From NCBI RefSeq assembly GCF_048537545.1, contig NZ_CP183220.1: a stretch of DNA of 64,000 nt; one strand, given 5' to 3'. The DNA comes from Chania fonticola_B. Its GTDB lineage: Bacteria; Pseudomonadota; Gammaproteobacteria; Enterobacterales; Enterobacteriaceae. The notes under the pieces were generated by a model. It did not search any database. It was not told the DNA's origin and saw nothing but the letters and a program-made list of their open reading frames with translations. Shown one piece after another: positions 43,695-52,525 of this stretch. Made by a program: the position numbers and the translations under genes. How positions within the stretch are numbered: the first letter of the stretch is position 1; each line of letters starts with the position of its first letter.

Positions 43695-44875
43695 TGCTGC
43701 CTTGGCTAACCGGCGAGGCCGCAGAGAATCATCGCCGGCAAATCGCCACCCGAGCGATCTTCTTCCTCGCCGGGTTGGGCATGGCCGCCTGGGCGCCGTT
43801 GATCCCTTTCGTGAAAGCGCGATTGGGCATCGATGACGGCGCGCTCGGTTTGCTGCTGTTTTGCCTCGCCGCCGGCTCCATGGCGATCATGCCCTTCGCC
43901 GGTTATCTGATCGCCAAACTGGGGTGCCGCGCCGTGTTGCTGGGCGCTGGCGCCTTGCTGTGCATCGACTTGCCGCTGTTGGCGTTACTCGATGCTCCGC
44001 TGTTGATGGGGGCGGCATTGGGGGTGTTTGGCGCCGTCAACGGCATCATGGATGTGGCGATGAACTCACAGGCGATAATCGTCGAACGGGAGAGCGGCCA
44101 GGCGAAAATGTCCGGTTTTCATGGCTTCTACAGCCTTGGCGGCATTGCCGGCGCCGGCGGCGTCAGTCTGTTGCTGCTGGCGGGCCTCGCCCCGGCCCAG
44201 GCCATCGGCCTGATCGCCCTCCTCATCGCGATCCTGCTGCTGATCGTCGCCGGCGACTTACTGGCGCACGGCGGCATCGGCGAGCAGCGACGGGGCGGCG
44301 CGCGATGGGCACTGGCCCACGGCAAGATCCTGTTTATCGCCCTGCTCTGTTTCTTCGTGTTCCTGACCGAGGGGGCGATGCTCGACTGGTCGGCATTATT
44401 CCTGCATGCCGAGCGCGGCGTGGCCAAATCGCAGGCGGGGATCGGGTTCACGCTGTACGCCGTCGCCGTGGCCTGTGGGCGACTGTATGGCGACAGGCTG
44501 ATCGGCGCCGTCGGGCGCTACCGCACTCTGTTGCTCGGCAGCCTGTGCGCCGCGGCGGGCGTGCTGTTGACCGTCACCGTCCCTCTGGCATCGGCCGCCT
44601 TTGGCGGGTTGATGCTCGCCGGCCTGGGCATCGCCAACATCGTTCCCATTCTGTTCAACGCCGTCGGCAATCAAAAACAGGTGCCGCCCGGCCAGGCGTT
44701 TCCGGCCGTGACACTGGTCGGCTATCTCGGCTTATTAACCGGCCCGGCGCTGATCGGTTTTATCGCCAATTACACCACCCTGGCCCTGGCCCTGGCCCTG
44801 GCTTTCGGCTGCACGCTGCTGTGCCTGTTGCTGGTCAGCATCAGCGCCAAAGCCGTGACGAACACATCTCACTAA
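43691..44875 (+). CDS. MFS transporter of the biosynthetic cluster
   Basis: 394 residues from ATG 43691, which overlaps the previous stop. There are about twelve hydrophobic segments; the first loop carries the MFS motif region YLIAKLGCRAVLLGAG. Family similarity is to the YbjJ/FucP-like small-molecule carriers (GVFGAVNGIMDVAMNSQAI). Lying between the two barrel-protein genes it probably exports the cluster product; direction inferred. Confidence 0.85.
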   Translation: MMLPWLTGEAAENHRRQIATRAIFFLAGLGMAAWAPLIPFVKARLGIDDGALGLLLFCLAAGSMAIMPFAGYLIAKLGCRAVLLGAGALLCIDLPLLALLDAPLLMGAALGVFGAVNGIMDVAMNSQAIIVERESGQAKMSGFHGFYSLGGIAGAGGVSLLLLAGLAPAQAIGLIALLIAILLLIVAGDLLAHGGIGEQRRGGARWALAHGKILFIALLCFFVFLTEGAMLDWSALFLHAERGVAKSQAGIGFTLYAVAVACGRLYGDRLIGAVGRYRTLLLGSLCAAAGVLLTVTVPLASAAFGGLMLAGLGIANIVPILFNAVGNQKQVPPGQAFPAVTLVGYLGLLTGPALIGFIANYTTLALALALAFGCTLLCLLLVSISAKAVTNTSH

Positions 44876-44897
44876 CTTAACTTGCGAGGATCGTTTA

Positions 44898-45506
44898 ATG
44901 CATGCATCAACCACTCCGGTTTTCTCCCTGCACTACGTGGGAATCAACCTGAAACGGGGCGTCGCCTCGGAGCGTTTCGAAGCGTTCGTTCGCCGTAAAG
45001 GCGTCGCCATCCCGGCCTATCCCGGCTGGCGATGGACGCTGCTGCGCGGCCTGCGCGGCGAGCGTGAAAATCAGTACCTGATGGTTTATCAGGCTAAAGA
45101 CGCCGCCACCTACGCGCGCTATATCGACGGCAACGGCGAGCTGACCGACGAGGCGCACGCCTTTTGGCGGCAGCGTCCGGAGGCCGCCGCGCTGATTGAG
45201 GAGTGGAAAACCTTCGCGACCTTCGCCGAACTGCCGACCCTTTACACCTGTTACCGTCTGGTGGCCGAGAATAGCCGCAGTTCATTGCCGCCCGGCCCCA
45301 ATTACCGCAGCGAACCGGGGAAGGAAAGCATTCAGCGTGTCATCGGCATTCATAACCTGGCGCTTAAAGCGGGCGTCTCGCCCGAGCGGTTTGAACGGTT
45401 CATTACCGACAACATCCACCGCGTGGAAGACTACCCGGGCTGGAAGTTTCACCTGCTGAAGGGCCAGAGCGGCAACCGGCTGGACCAATACGCGGTGAAC
45501 GGCTGA
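44898..45506 (+). pseudogene. Duplicated barrel protein B, 3' end lost to an IS21 fragment
   Basis: A paralogue of the protein at 42885 (AYPGWRWTLLRGLRGERENQYL; DYPGWKFHLLKGQSGNRLDQYAV). The match stops at residue 200, where the IS21-family sequence begins (45498) and supplies a premature TGA. About 65 residues of the second barrel are missing, so the cluster is probably incomplete on this molecule. Confidence 0.75.
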
Positions 45507-46141
45507 TCCTGCTGGCAGATGACGAACTGCTGAACAGGGAAAACGGTCGGGTGGCCCGTCTGAGGAAGAGTGCGAACCTGAAATACCAGGCAGCGCCGGA
45601 GGGGCTGCACTACCCCGTCTCAAGGGGGCTGAGAGCCGAACAGATGCGGGAACTGCTGAACGGTCATTACATCACGCATCGGAAAAACATCCTGATCACC
45701 GGCCCGACGGGGTGTGGGAAAAGCTGGATCGCCAATGCTCTGGGTGAGCAGGCCTGTCGCCAGAAACACAGCGTTCAGTACTGGCGTACCGGTCGGTTAC
45801 TGGAAATGCTGGCGCAGGGCCGGGTAGACGGTAGCTGGCTGAAGCACCTGAAACAACTGCAAAAAACGCAGGTACTCATCCTGGACGATCTGGGTCTGGA
45901 ACCCCTGAGCAACGCGCAATGTAACGACCTGCTGGAAATAGTGGAAGACCGGTACGGACAAAGCAGTACCCTGGTGGTGAGCCAGTTCCCAGTAGATAAG
46001 TGGCACGGGCTGATGGAGAGCCCGACAACGGCAGATGCGATCCTGGACAGACTGGTGCATAACGGCCACAGACTTGTACTGCAAGGAGAATCGATGAGGA
46101 AAAGCAAAACGGCAGTGGAAAGCGAGGAAAAAACAGGTTAA
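45498..46141 (+). pseudogene. istB: IS21-family IstB ATPase, N-terminus missing
   Basis: Frame with Walker A GPTGCGKSWIANALG and Walker B VLILDDLGLEPL, then sensor region STLVVSQFPVDKWHGLM, typical of the IstB/DnaC-like helper. The start is lost; codons run back without a start to the joint at 45498 (ERLILLADDELLNRENGR). A downstream ATG or TTG could give a shorter product. Confidence 0.82.
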
Positions 46142-46266
46142 AAAGCAGTAGGAAAAGTTAACGCATCCCGGTTGACCGAATGGAGACGAAATCCTGATCG
46201 AACTTCGGTGCCAATACGTGATCGAAGTTCCATGCCAATCCGTGATCGAACAGAGCGGAATACGCA
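45498..46266 (+). mobile_element. IS21-family element fragment (istB and right end)
   Basis: Begins inside istB and runs through the multiple terminal repeats (TGATCGAAC-type units at 46195-46255). istA and the first part of istB are absent. Fused on the right to an IS6-family fragment. Confidence 0.75.
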
Positions 46267-46424
46267 CCTGGCCGGCATCGAACTGATCCATATGATACGA
46301 AAAGGACAATATCAACATCCGCAAAGTGAGGGATTGTCACCTGCGGAACAATTCTACTTGCTGGCTGCCTAAATAACCGACAGCGCAACTTTTGCCAACT
46401 TCATGTCACTAATGCGACAGAACC
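46267..46424 (+). mobile_element. IS6-family element, last 158 bp
   Basis: Encodes LAGIELIHMIRKGQYQHPQS ... FYLLAA and the terminal repeat ending AATGCGACAGAACC; the nearest match in the window is the copy at 55688-56477. Confidence 0.83.
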
Positions 46425-46560
46425 GTTGGGGATGACCGGCTGGGAAATATATCGCCGGATGCATATGAACGCCGATTACAACAATGTGCCTAAATCAGTG
46501 TCCGGTTTTAGTTGACCATTACAGTGTGAAAATCAATTTTTTGACTTTTTAAGAGGTGGT
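46425..46560. other. Spacer with a possible transposase tail before the recombinase
   Basis: Contains a short frame (WEIYRRMHMNADYNNVPKSVSG-stop region) that looks like the tail of another IS transposase, followed by AAGAGGTGGT, the ribosome site of the recombinase gene. Confidence 0.3.
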
Positions 46561-47154
46561 ATGAATCAGCGAAAACATTTAACCCAGTCAGAGGTGGAGA
46601 GATTGCTAGTGTGCGTGAAAGAAGGCAAAAATCGTGAGCGGGATTATTGTCTGGTCTACATGAGTTTTATCCACGGATTTCGAGTCAGCGAGGTGTGTCA
46701 ATTGCGCATGTCGGATATGGATTTACAAGAAGGAAGCCTGTATATCCGCCGGATGAAGGGCGGGTTCAGCACTAATCACCCTCTATTGGGCAACGAGATA
46801 AGAGCAATCCGCGCCTGGCTGAAGGTCAGGAAGACCAGAGCGGGTGCGGAGAGCGATTGGTTGTTTTTGTCACGTCTGGGGGCGCCGTTAACACGGCAAC
46901 GGGTGTATCAGATAATCAGTCAGTCAGGAAAGCGGGCCAATATAGCAGTGGTGTCGCACCCACATATGTTACGCCATGCCTGCGGGTTTGCGCTGGCGGA
47001 CCGGGGCGTAGATACAAGGTTGATACAGGACTACTTAGGGCACCGTAATATCCGGCATACGGTACGGTACACAGCCAGTAATTCGGAAAGATTTGAAGGT
47101 GTGTGGTGTAAAAAAAACAAACAGAAAAGTAGACAATTAGGGCCAAATTGTTAA
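46561..47154 (+). CDS. FimB/FimE-type tyrosine recombinase, copy 2, beside an invertible-type segment
   Basis: 197 residues. Catalytic Arg in HGFRVSEVCQLRM, HPHMLRHACGFALAD (His-x-x-Arg), YLGHRNIRHT and the nucleophile Tyr in VRYTASNSERF. Related to, but distinct from, the copy at 29611. Its last codons (RQLGPNC) are encoded within the left inverted repeat (47133-47145), so inversion would change the C-terminus to RQLGPF. It precedes the Afa-like operon in the same direction, as fimE precedes fimS. Confidence 0.9.
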   Translation: MNQRKHLTQSEVERLLVCVKEGKNRERDYCLVYMSFIHGFRVSEVCQLRMSDMDLQEGSLYIRRMKGGFSTNHPLLGNEIRAIRAWLKVRKTRAGAESDWLFLSRLGAPLTRQRVYQIISQSGKRANIAVVSHPHMLRHACGFALADRGVDTRLIQDYLGHRNIRHTVRYTASNSERFEGVWCKKNKQKSRQLGPNC

Positions 47155-47474
47155 ATCAAGTCTAGTGGCTTTTTTTTTAAAACACAATAATTTTTTTCAT
47201 CTTCATAAAGTCCCGCTATCACATTATTAAATAACAATAAAATACGTCGTCATTTCTTCAGACGCTTCTCTTTACACTCTCTGCTGTACGCAAAATGCCT
47301 TATTCCTTCGCGAATTTTCGGTCTGACACTGCCCTTGCCACCTTTCTTTGCCTCATCGTTTTCAGTGAGTTAGTCCAGTCAATTTCATTTATCGATATTT
47401 ATATCTTCCTGTCTGTGTTTTCACATGCCTTCTGACTGCGGATGTGCCCGGGTTGTCAAAATGGCCCTAATTGT
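47133..47474. promoter_or_regulatory. fimS-like invertible segment ahead of the Afa-like operon
   Basis: A perfect 13-bp inverted repeat, ACAATTAGGGCCA at 47133-47145 and TGGCCCTAATTGT at 47462-47474, encloses 316 bp of non-coding AT-rich DNA. E. coli fimS is 314 bp with 9-bp repeats TTGGGGCCA, and the GGGCCA core is shared. One repeat touches the recombinase gene and the other lies 77 bp before the chaperone gene. I could not place a convincing promoter inside in either direction. Confidence 0.8.
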
Positions 47475-47551
47475 AAAATTTGTCTCCTACTTCCAGACCC
47501 GATTTCAACCTTGGGAGGAAGGGGCGCGGAATATGACGAGGTGAGTACGTG

Positions 47552-48298
47552 ATGAAATGGGGGTTCAGGGCGGTAGGTTTTGGGATGGCGGCGATGCTAC
47601 CTACGGTGGTCATGGGTGAGCAGCATGTAAACACTACTACGAAGGCGTTCTCGGTCAAGCTTGGGGCCACTCGGGTGATTTACAACCCTGATTCGGCGGG
47701 CAATACGCTGCCGGTCATCAACCAGCAGGATTACCCGATACTGGTGCAGTCTCGGGTGTACGCGGAGGACCAGAAAACAGTGGCACCGTTTGTGGTGACG
47801 CCTCCAGTGTTCCGCCTGGATGCTCTGCAGCAGAACCGGGTGCGTGTGGTGCGGACGGGCGGGGCGTTTGCCCCGGACCGCGAGACCCTGTACTGGCTGT
47901 GCGTGACCGGGATCCCGCCGAAGGCGGAGGATATTTGGGGGCAGGACGGGAAGAAACCGGTGCCGGATACGGCGACGTTGGAGGTGCAGGTGCGGATTAA
48001 TAACTGCGTCAAGCTGCTGGTGCGGCCGTCTTCTTTGAAGGGAGATCCGGCGGAAAGAGCTTCATCCATGACCTGGACGCGGGAGGGTGGGAAGCTGAAA
48101 GTCGTTAACCCGACGCCATTCTTTATGAACCTGAAGGAGATCAGTGTGGGCGGGAAGCGGGTGGTCGATATCAACTATGTTCCGCCTATGGGGGCGCGGA
48201 CCTTTACGTTGCCCGCAGGGGCTTCCGGGCCGGTGCAGTGGAAGGTTATCACCGATTATGGCGGCGAGAGTCGTGAGTTTCAGGCCGCGTTGCCATGA
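47552..48298 (+). CDS. FGL-type periplasmic chaperone, AfaB/Caf1M family
   Basis: 248 residues from ATG 47552 (a GTG at 47549 is also possible). Signal peptide, then two Ig-like domains. The long F1-G1 loop with the disulphide pair WLCVTGIPPKAEDIWGQDG ... NNCVKLLVRPSSLKG is the signature of the FGL (gamma-3) chaperones that serve Afa/Dr, F1 and pH 6 antigens. NPTPFFMNLKEI and YVPPMGARTF follow the same family. It overlaps the usher start (ATGATGG). Confidence 0.92.
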   Translation: MKWGFRAVGFGMAAMLPTVVMGEQHVNTTTKAFSVKLGATRVIYNPDSAGNTLPVINQQDYPILVQSRVYAEDQKTVAPFVVTPPVFRLDALQQNRVRVVRTGGAFAPDRETLYWLCVTGIPPKAEDIWGQDGKKPVPDTATLEVQVRINNCVKLLVRPSSLKGDPAERASSMTWTREGGKLKVVNPTPFFMNLKEISVGGKRVVDINYVPPMGARTFTLPAGASGPVQWKVITDYGGESREFQAALP

Positions 48299-50814
48299 TG
48301 GCGTCGCGGGCTTTAACGCATTCCCGCCTGGCGCTGTTCATCGGTCTTGCCTGTTTATCTGGGCAGGGTGAGGCACGGGAGTACCGGTTTGACGCTGCTT
48401 TGCTTGAGGGGGCGGGGAAGAATGTGGATGTCGCCCTGTTTGAACGGGGCGGGCAGTTGCCAGGTACCTACACAGTGGACATCCTGCTGAATGGCGAGCG
48501 GATCGACACCCGTGAAGTGACGTTCCGTCAGTCTCAGGGCCGCGACAGTAGGTCGTTGTTATCGCCCTGTCTGACGGTGGAACAGTTGTCGCACTACGGC
48601 ATTCGGGTGGAGAATTTTTCTGCGCTGTCGGCAGGGAACGGTGCCGGCGGCTGTGCGGATCTGTCAGCCATTCCTCATGCCAGCGCGACGTTTAACTTCA
48701 CTGCCCAGACACTGGCCCTGTTGGTGCCTCAGATGTTTTTGCGGTCGCAGATGCGAGGGGTGGCACCGGAGGCGCTGTGGAACGACGGTGTGTCAGCTTT
48801 ATTGCTGAACTGGCAGGCGAACACCAGTCGTACTGATATCAAAGGCGGTGGCCAGCAGCAACGCCACAATGCGTCGTACGTGCAATTGGAGCCAGGGGCG
48901 AACCTGGGGGGCTGGCGCCTACGTAATTCAACCACCTGGCAGAAATATGGTCAGGATAACGGGAAGTGGCAGACGGCATACACCTATGCGGAGCGAGGGC
49001 TGAACGGGATAAAAAGCCGGTTGACGTTGGGTGAGCGTACGACGCCGGGTGACATCTTTGACAGCGTTCCATTTAGCGGGGCGATGCTGAACTCGGACGA
49101 AAGCATGGTACCGAGCGGGATGTCCACTTATGCGCCGGTGGTGCGGGGGATAGCCCGGACCCAGGCACGGGTGGAGGTGAAGCAGAACGGTTACACACTG
49201 TACAGCTCCTTGGTGGCGCCGGGGCCGTTTGCCCTGACGGACCTGAGTCCGAACGTCTCCGGTGGTGACCTAGAGGTGACGGTCCATGAGGCCGACGGCA
49301 GCAATCAGGTGTTCACCGTGCCGTACCAGACGCCTGCGATTGCGTTGCATGAGGGGTATCTGAAGTACAACCTGATGGCAGGGCAGTACCGACCGGCAGA
49401 CGGTGCCGTGGACAAAACCATGGTGTACCAGGCGACGGCAATGTACGGCCTGCCGTGGAACCTGACGGCCTATGCCGGGACGCAGGTGGCGAACCACTAC
49501 CAGGCGCTGTCGCTGGGTGCCGGGGTATCTATGGGTGACTGGGGGGCTGTGTCGCTGGATGCGACGCAGACACGCGGTCAACGGTGGGATGAGGAAACGG
49601 AAACGGGGCAAACCTGGCGGATACGATACAGCAAGGAGGTGCAGTCTACGGAGACTACTTTCACGCTGGCGAGCTACCAGTATGCCTCGACCGGGTTCAA
49701 CACTTTGTCTCAAGTGTTGGACTCGTGGCGGCACAGTAGCGACGAGTGGTATGCCGGCAATGACCGGCAGAAAGCTCGTACAACGTTGACGGTCAGTCAG
49801 TCGTTGAGTGAGTGGGGTTTTCTGAGTCTGACCGGAGCGCGGGAGAACTACTGGAACCGGCCAGGCTACACGAACTCCTACAATGCAGCGTACTCCGTAA
49901 ACCTCGGGGGAGTGACCACATCCCTGAACTGGTCAGAGAATAAAAACACAGACAACCGAGGGCGGCAGTTCAACGACCGGGTGGCCAGTGTGTGGGTCAG
50001 CGTCCCGTTGGATCGCTGGCTGGGAGGGGGTACAAATGCCACCTACCGCTGGACGTCCCCGTCGGACGGCGGCGATACGCATGAGGTCGGGCTGAATGGT
50101 CGCGCCCTTGACCGCCGACTGTACTGGGATGTGCGTCAAACCTATCGCCCTGGTGAGGTGGGCAGTGACCGGGATAACAGCAACCTGCAGCTGTCGTGGG
50201 ACGGAAGCTATGGCCGGATAGGCGGCAGCTACAGTCACAGCCGCAGCATGAGCCAGATGGGGGCAAGTGCAGCTGGTGGGGTGGTGGTGCACGACCGCGG
50301 CGTGACCTTTGGTCAGCCGCTGGGCGACACTGTTGCGTTGGTTGAGGCGCCGGGAGCGTCAGGCGTGTCGGTGGGCGGCTGGCCGGGGGTGAAAACGGAC
50401 TGGCGGGGCTACACCACGCTGGGGTATCAGGTGCCGTATCAGGAAAACCTCGTGACGCTGAACCCGGCGGACTTACAGCCAAATGCGGAAATCACGCAAA
50501 CGGATATGAAGGTGGTACCGACGCGGGGAGCGGTGATACCGGCGCGGTTTGCGACCCGCATCGGTGGTCGAGCGCTGATGACTCTGATCCGAGGGGACGG
50601 TACGCCGGTGCCGTACGGTGCTCTGGCGACACTGGGAGGACAAGGCGTGGGGACTGGCGTAGTAGGTGAGGCCGGCCAGGTGTACCTGACCGGCTTGCCG
50701 GAGCAGGGGCAACTGATGGCGAAATGGTCGGGCGGCCAGTGCTGGGTAGCCTACACGCTACCGGCGACAAAGGGGAGCGCGGGGCTGTATGAGATGCGGA
50801 ATGCCTGCCGGTAA
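48295..50814 (+). CDS. Outer-membrane usher, AfaC/Caf1A family
   Basis: 839 residues. Signal peptide ending GQGEA, N-terminal domain YRFDAALLEGAGKNVDVALFERGGQLPGTYTVDI, barrel and plug (MVPSGMSTYAPVVRGIARTQARVEV), and C-terminal domains with Cys (GGQCWVAYTLP ... MRNACR). Partner of the FGL chaperone just upstream, so it belongs to the Afa/Dr-type system and not to the pap-like one at 14564. Confidence 0.94.
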   Translation: MMASRALTHSRLALFIGLACLSGQGEAREYRFDAALLEGAGKNVDVALFERGGQLPGTYTVDILLNGERIDTREVTFRQSQGRDSRSLLSPCLTVEQLSHYGIRVENFSALSAGNGAGGCADLSAIPHASATFNFTAQTLALLVPQMFLRSQMRGVAPEALWNDGVSALLLNWQANTSRTDIKGGGQQQRHNASYVQLEPGANLGGWRLRNSTTWQKYGQDNGKWQTAYTYAERGLNGIKSRLTLGERTTPGDIFDSVPFSGAMLNSDESMVPSGMSTYAPVVRGIARTQARVEVKQNGYTLYSSLVAPGPFALTDLSPNVSGGDLEVTVHEADGSNQVFTVPYQTPAIALHEGYLKYNLMAGQYRPADGAVDKTMVYQATAMYGLPWNLTAYAGTQVANHYQALSLGAGVSMGDWGAVSLDATQTRGQRWDEETETGQTWRIRYSKEVQSTETTFTLASYQYASTGFNTLSQVLDSWRHSSDEWYAGNDRQKARTTLTVSQSLSEWGFLSLTGARENYWNRPGYTNSYNAAYSVNLGGVTTSLNWSENKNTDNRGRQFNDRVASVWVSVPLDRWLGGGTNATYRWTSPSDGGDTHEVGLNGRALDRRLYWDVRQTYRPGEVGSDRDNSNLQLSWDGSYGRIGGSYSHSRSMSQMGASAAGGVVVHDRGVTFGQPLGDTVALVEAPGASGVSVGGWPGVKTDWRGYTTLGYQVPYQENLVTLNPADLQPNAEITQTDMKVVPTRGAVIPARFATRIGGRALMTLIRGDGTPVPYGALATLGGQGVGTGVVGEAGQVYLTGLPEQGQLMAKWSGGQCWVAYTLPATKGSAGLYEMRNACR

Positions 50815-50830
50815 CGGCTCGGGAGAGAGA

Positions 50831-51274
50831 ATGACAGCGACAATGAAATGCGGCCTGACGGCCAGCTTGCTGATGGTCATCGTACTCTGGTGTGGGCACG
50901 TGCGGGCAGAGGCACCGCAGTTGACACTGCAGGTAAGAACGGGACAGTTTTCAGGTCCGGTGGCGGATGGCACGTTGCTGGCGCAGGGGACGGTGACCAG
51001 CGGGGACGCCCATAACGGGTTTTGGGTATGGAGTGATGCGAACCTTAACGGGGCGCCGCTACGTTATACCCTGAGCGGAGAAGGGCGCCACGATAACCGT
51101 ATCAATGTTCGTCTGACAGGGCGTGACTGGCGGCCGGACGTGACGCAGGGTCGGGGTATGGTGCTAATGAGCAGCGACTACAGTGCCAGTTTCAGTGTGG
51201 AAGTGGACGGCAACCAAATGCTGCCGGCGGATACTTGGTCGCTGCAGTTGCATGCAGTGGCGTTGCTACCCTGA
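50831..51274 (+). CDS. AfaD-like invasin/tip subunit
   Basis: 147 residues from ATG 50831 (GGGAGAGAGA upstream); an earlier in-frame ATG at 50789 lies inside the usher gene. Signal peptide ends HVRAEA. The mature protein follows the AfaD/DraD family pattern: DAHNGFWVWSD (AfaD: AHTGFHVW), RYTLSGEGRHDNRINVRLTGRDWRPDVTQGRGMVL and FSVEVDGNQMLPADTWSLQL. AfaD caps the fibre and mediates invasion in afa strains. Position after the usher also matches afaD. Confidence 0.8.
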   Translation: MTATMKCGLTASLLMVIVLWCGHVRAEAPQLTLQVRTGQFSGPVADGTLLAQGTVTSGDAHNGFWVWSDANLNGAPLRYTLSGEGRHDNRINVRLTGRDWRPDVTQGRGMVLMSSDYSASFSVEVDGNQMLPADTWSLQLHAVALLP

Positions 51275-51405
51275 GTGGCATAACGTAGCAAACAGCATAT
51301 TGGTTTAATCGCCTTGAACGAAAGCGGTGGTTTATTCAATACACAAAGCAGGATGCGGAAATAAAACAGGAGGGGGGATGTTTTTCAGCGTTTATTGTTG
51401 ATAAC

Positions 51406-51578
51406 GGCTTTGTTGAATAATAGGGAATCATGCTGTTTTTACATACCTGTTTTGGTCAAAGATGCTTGTCACTATTACGAGCATCTCCCAATTCTGACTT
51501 TAACCTACTGATTTTACGTTGGGGAAGATCGCCATTTTTGTAGGCCCGCAGCATAATATCTATTTATTCAACAACGCC
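51406..51578. mobile_element. MITE-like 173-bp element with IS903-type ends
   Basis: Ends GGCTTTGTTGAATAA (51406-51420) and TTATTCAACAACGCC (51564-51578) are inverted repeats with one mismatch, nearly the IS903-like ends seen at 2302. It is flanked by a perfect 9-bp target duplication GTTGATAAC (51397-51405 and 51579-51587). It has no coding capacity for a transposase, so movement in trans by an IS903/IS5-type transposase is likely. Confidence 0.82.
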
Positions 51579-51815
51579 GTTGATAACAGCATTGGTGAAG
51601 CACAAAGCAGTATCAAAAAAATCCCGTGGAAATATGACATCAACACAGGGATGATTAATCAGATATTAATCTGGATGTTGATGTTAATGGTGGCTTTAAA
51701 TTTCTCTTTCCGGAGGAATTTAAAATTACAGTCGGGCCAAGTGGGGTAAACTACTGCCTGATTATCTCAATGCCGGTCTACAAAATACAATTGTTGCCGG
51801 AAATGTAATACGTAA
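51579..51815. promoter_or_regulatory. Spacer before the AfaE-like subunit gene
   Basis: AT-rich with scattered short frames and no convincing gene. It probably carries the leader of the major subunit gene; AAGAGAGTAAAAACT lies before the candidate starts at 51816-51834. Confidence 0.35.
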
Positions 51816-52352
51816 ATGAAGAGAGTAAAAACTATGAGTGCTATGAATATGAAGAAAACTCTGACCGCCCTGATGCTGGGCTCCCTGTTGTGCGCGGCTG
51901 GTGCGGTACAGGCCGCAGGTCCAGCTTCCTCGGTGGCGACTGGCAAAGCTAATCTCGTGTTTGCGGCGACCGGTACGGCCACTGTCAAAATCACTCCGGT
52001 GTCCGGTTTGCTGGCAGGAACTGTGAACACTGGTACTAAACTGGCGGATGTGGCTATCGATGTGACGTCGGGCGCACCGGCCTGGCGCTGGACACCGGGT
52101 ACCGGCACCATCCAGGCAGGAGTTAATAATTATCGCAATGAGGTGACCGGTAATGGCGGTAATAAATTAAAAGTTCAAATGTACAACAATCTAGGGGATT
52201 CCACTCAGGATTCTGCTACAGGATGGTGGGTACTGAACAGCAGCGTGTCCAACAAACTGCATAAAGATATTTCGATTATTAAAGACCAGACTGAAACCGT
52301 CTCTCCGGACACCTATCCGGTCTCTATCGACGCGGTGGTGTGGGCTTACTGA
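51816..52352 (+). CDS. Major fimbrial subunit of the Afa-like operon
   Basis: 178 residues. Signal peptide MKKTLTALMLGSLLCAAGAVQA (in-frame ATGs at 51816, 51834 and 51849 are possible starts), then a mature subunit with no Cys pair. The N-terminal donor strand is ASSVATGKANLVFAATGTATVKITP and the C-terminus YPVSIDAVVWAY. Position after afaD matches afaE, the polymerising adhesin. Sequence similarity to known Afa/Dr adhesins is not obvious, so receptor type is unknown. Confidence 0.83.
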   Translation: MKRVKTMSAMNMKKTLTALMLGSLLCAAGAVQAAGPASSVATGKANLVFAATGTATVKITPVSGLLAGTVNTGTKLADVAIDVTSGAPAWRWTPGTGTIQAGVNNYRNEVTGNGGNKLKVQMYNNLGDSTQDSATGWWVLNSSVSNKLHKDISIIKDQTETVSPDTYPVSIDAVVWAY

Positions 52353-52382
52353 TGCTCTGACCCCACACCCGGAGGTTTTACT

Positions 52383-52425
52383 CCCCCCTTACACCGGCAG
52401 CACGGGCGCTGCGGTGTAAGGGGGG
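52383..52425 (+). terminator. Large stem-loop after the major subunit gene
   Basis: Arms CCCCCCTTACACCG (52383-52396) and CGGTGTAAGGGGGG (52412-52425) pair over 14 bp and continue into an inner GCAGC/GCTGC stem. No long T run follows, so it may serve as mRNA stabiliser or partial terminator that favours the major subunit. Confidence 0.6.
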
Positions 52426-52525
52426 ACTCCGGCAGGGTTCTGGGTTTCTGTTCACTGCCGGTTGCTTTTTCGGTGTTTCCCGCTCCGGAGGAATACTCCG
52501 GAGTTCTACTTGATAAGGACCTTTT

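Noticed and set aside
46561..47154. Integron or phage integrase for the recombinase at 46561
   Set aside because: At 197 residues it lacks the N-terminal arm-binding and core-binding domains of phage and integron integrases and matches the minimal FimB/FimE type.
47146..47461. A promoter inside the invertible segment
   Set aside because: Candidate -35 boxes (TTGACA, TTGACT, TTTACA) occur but none has a proper -10 at 16-18 bp; left unassigned.
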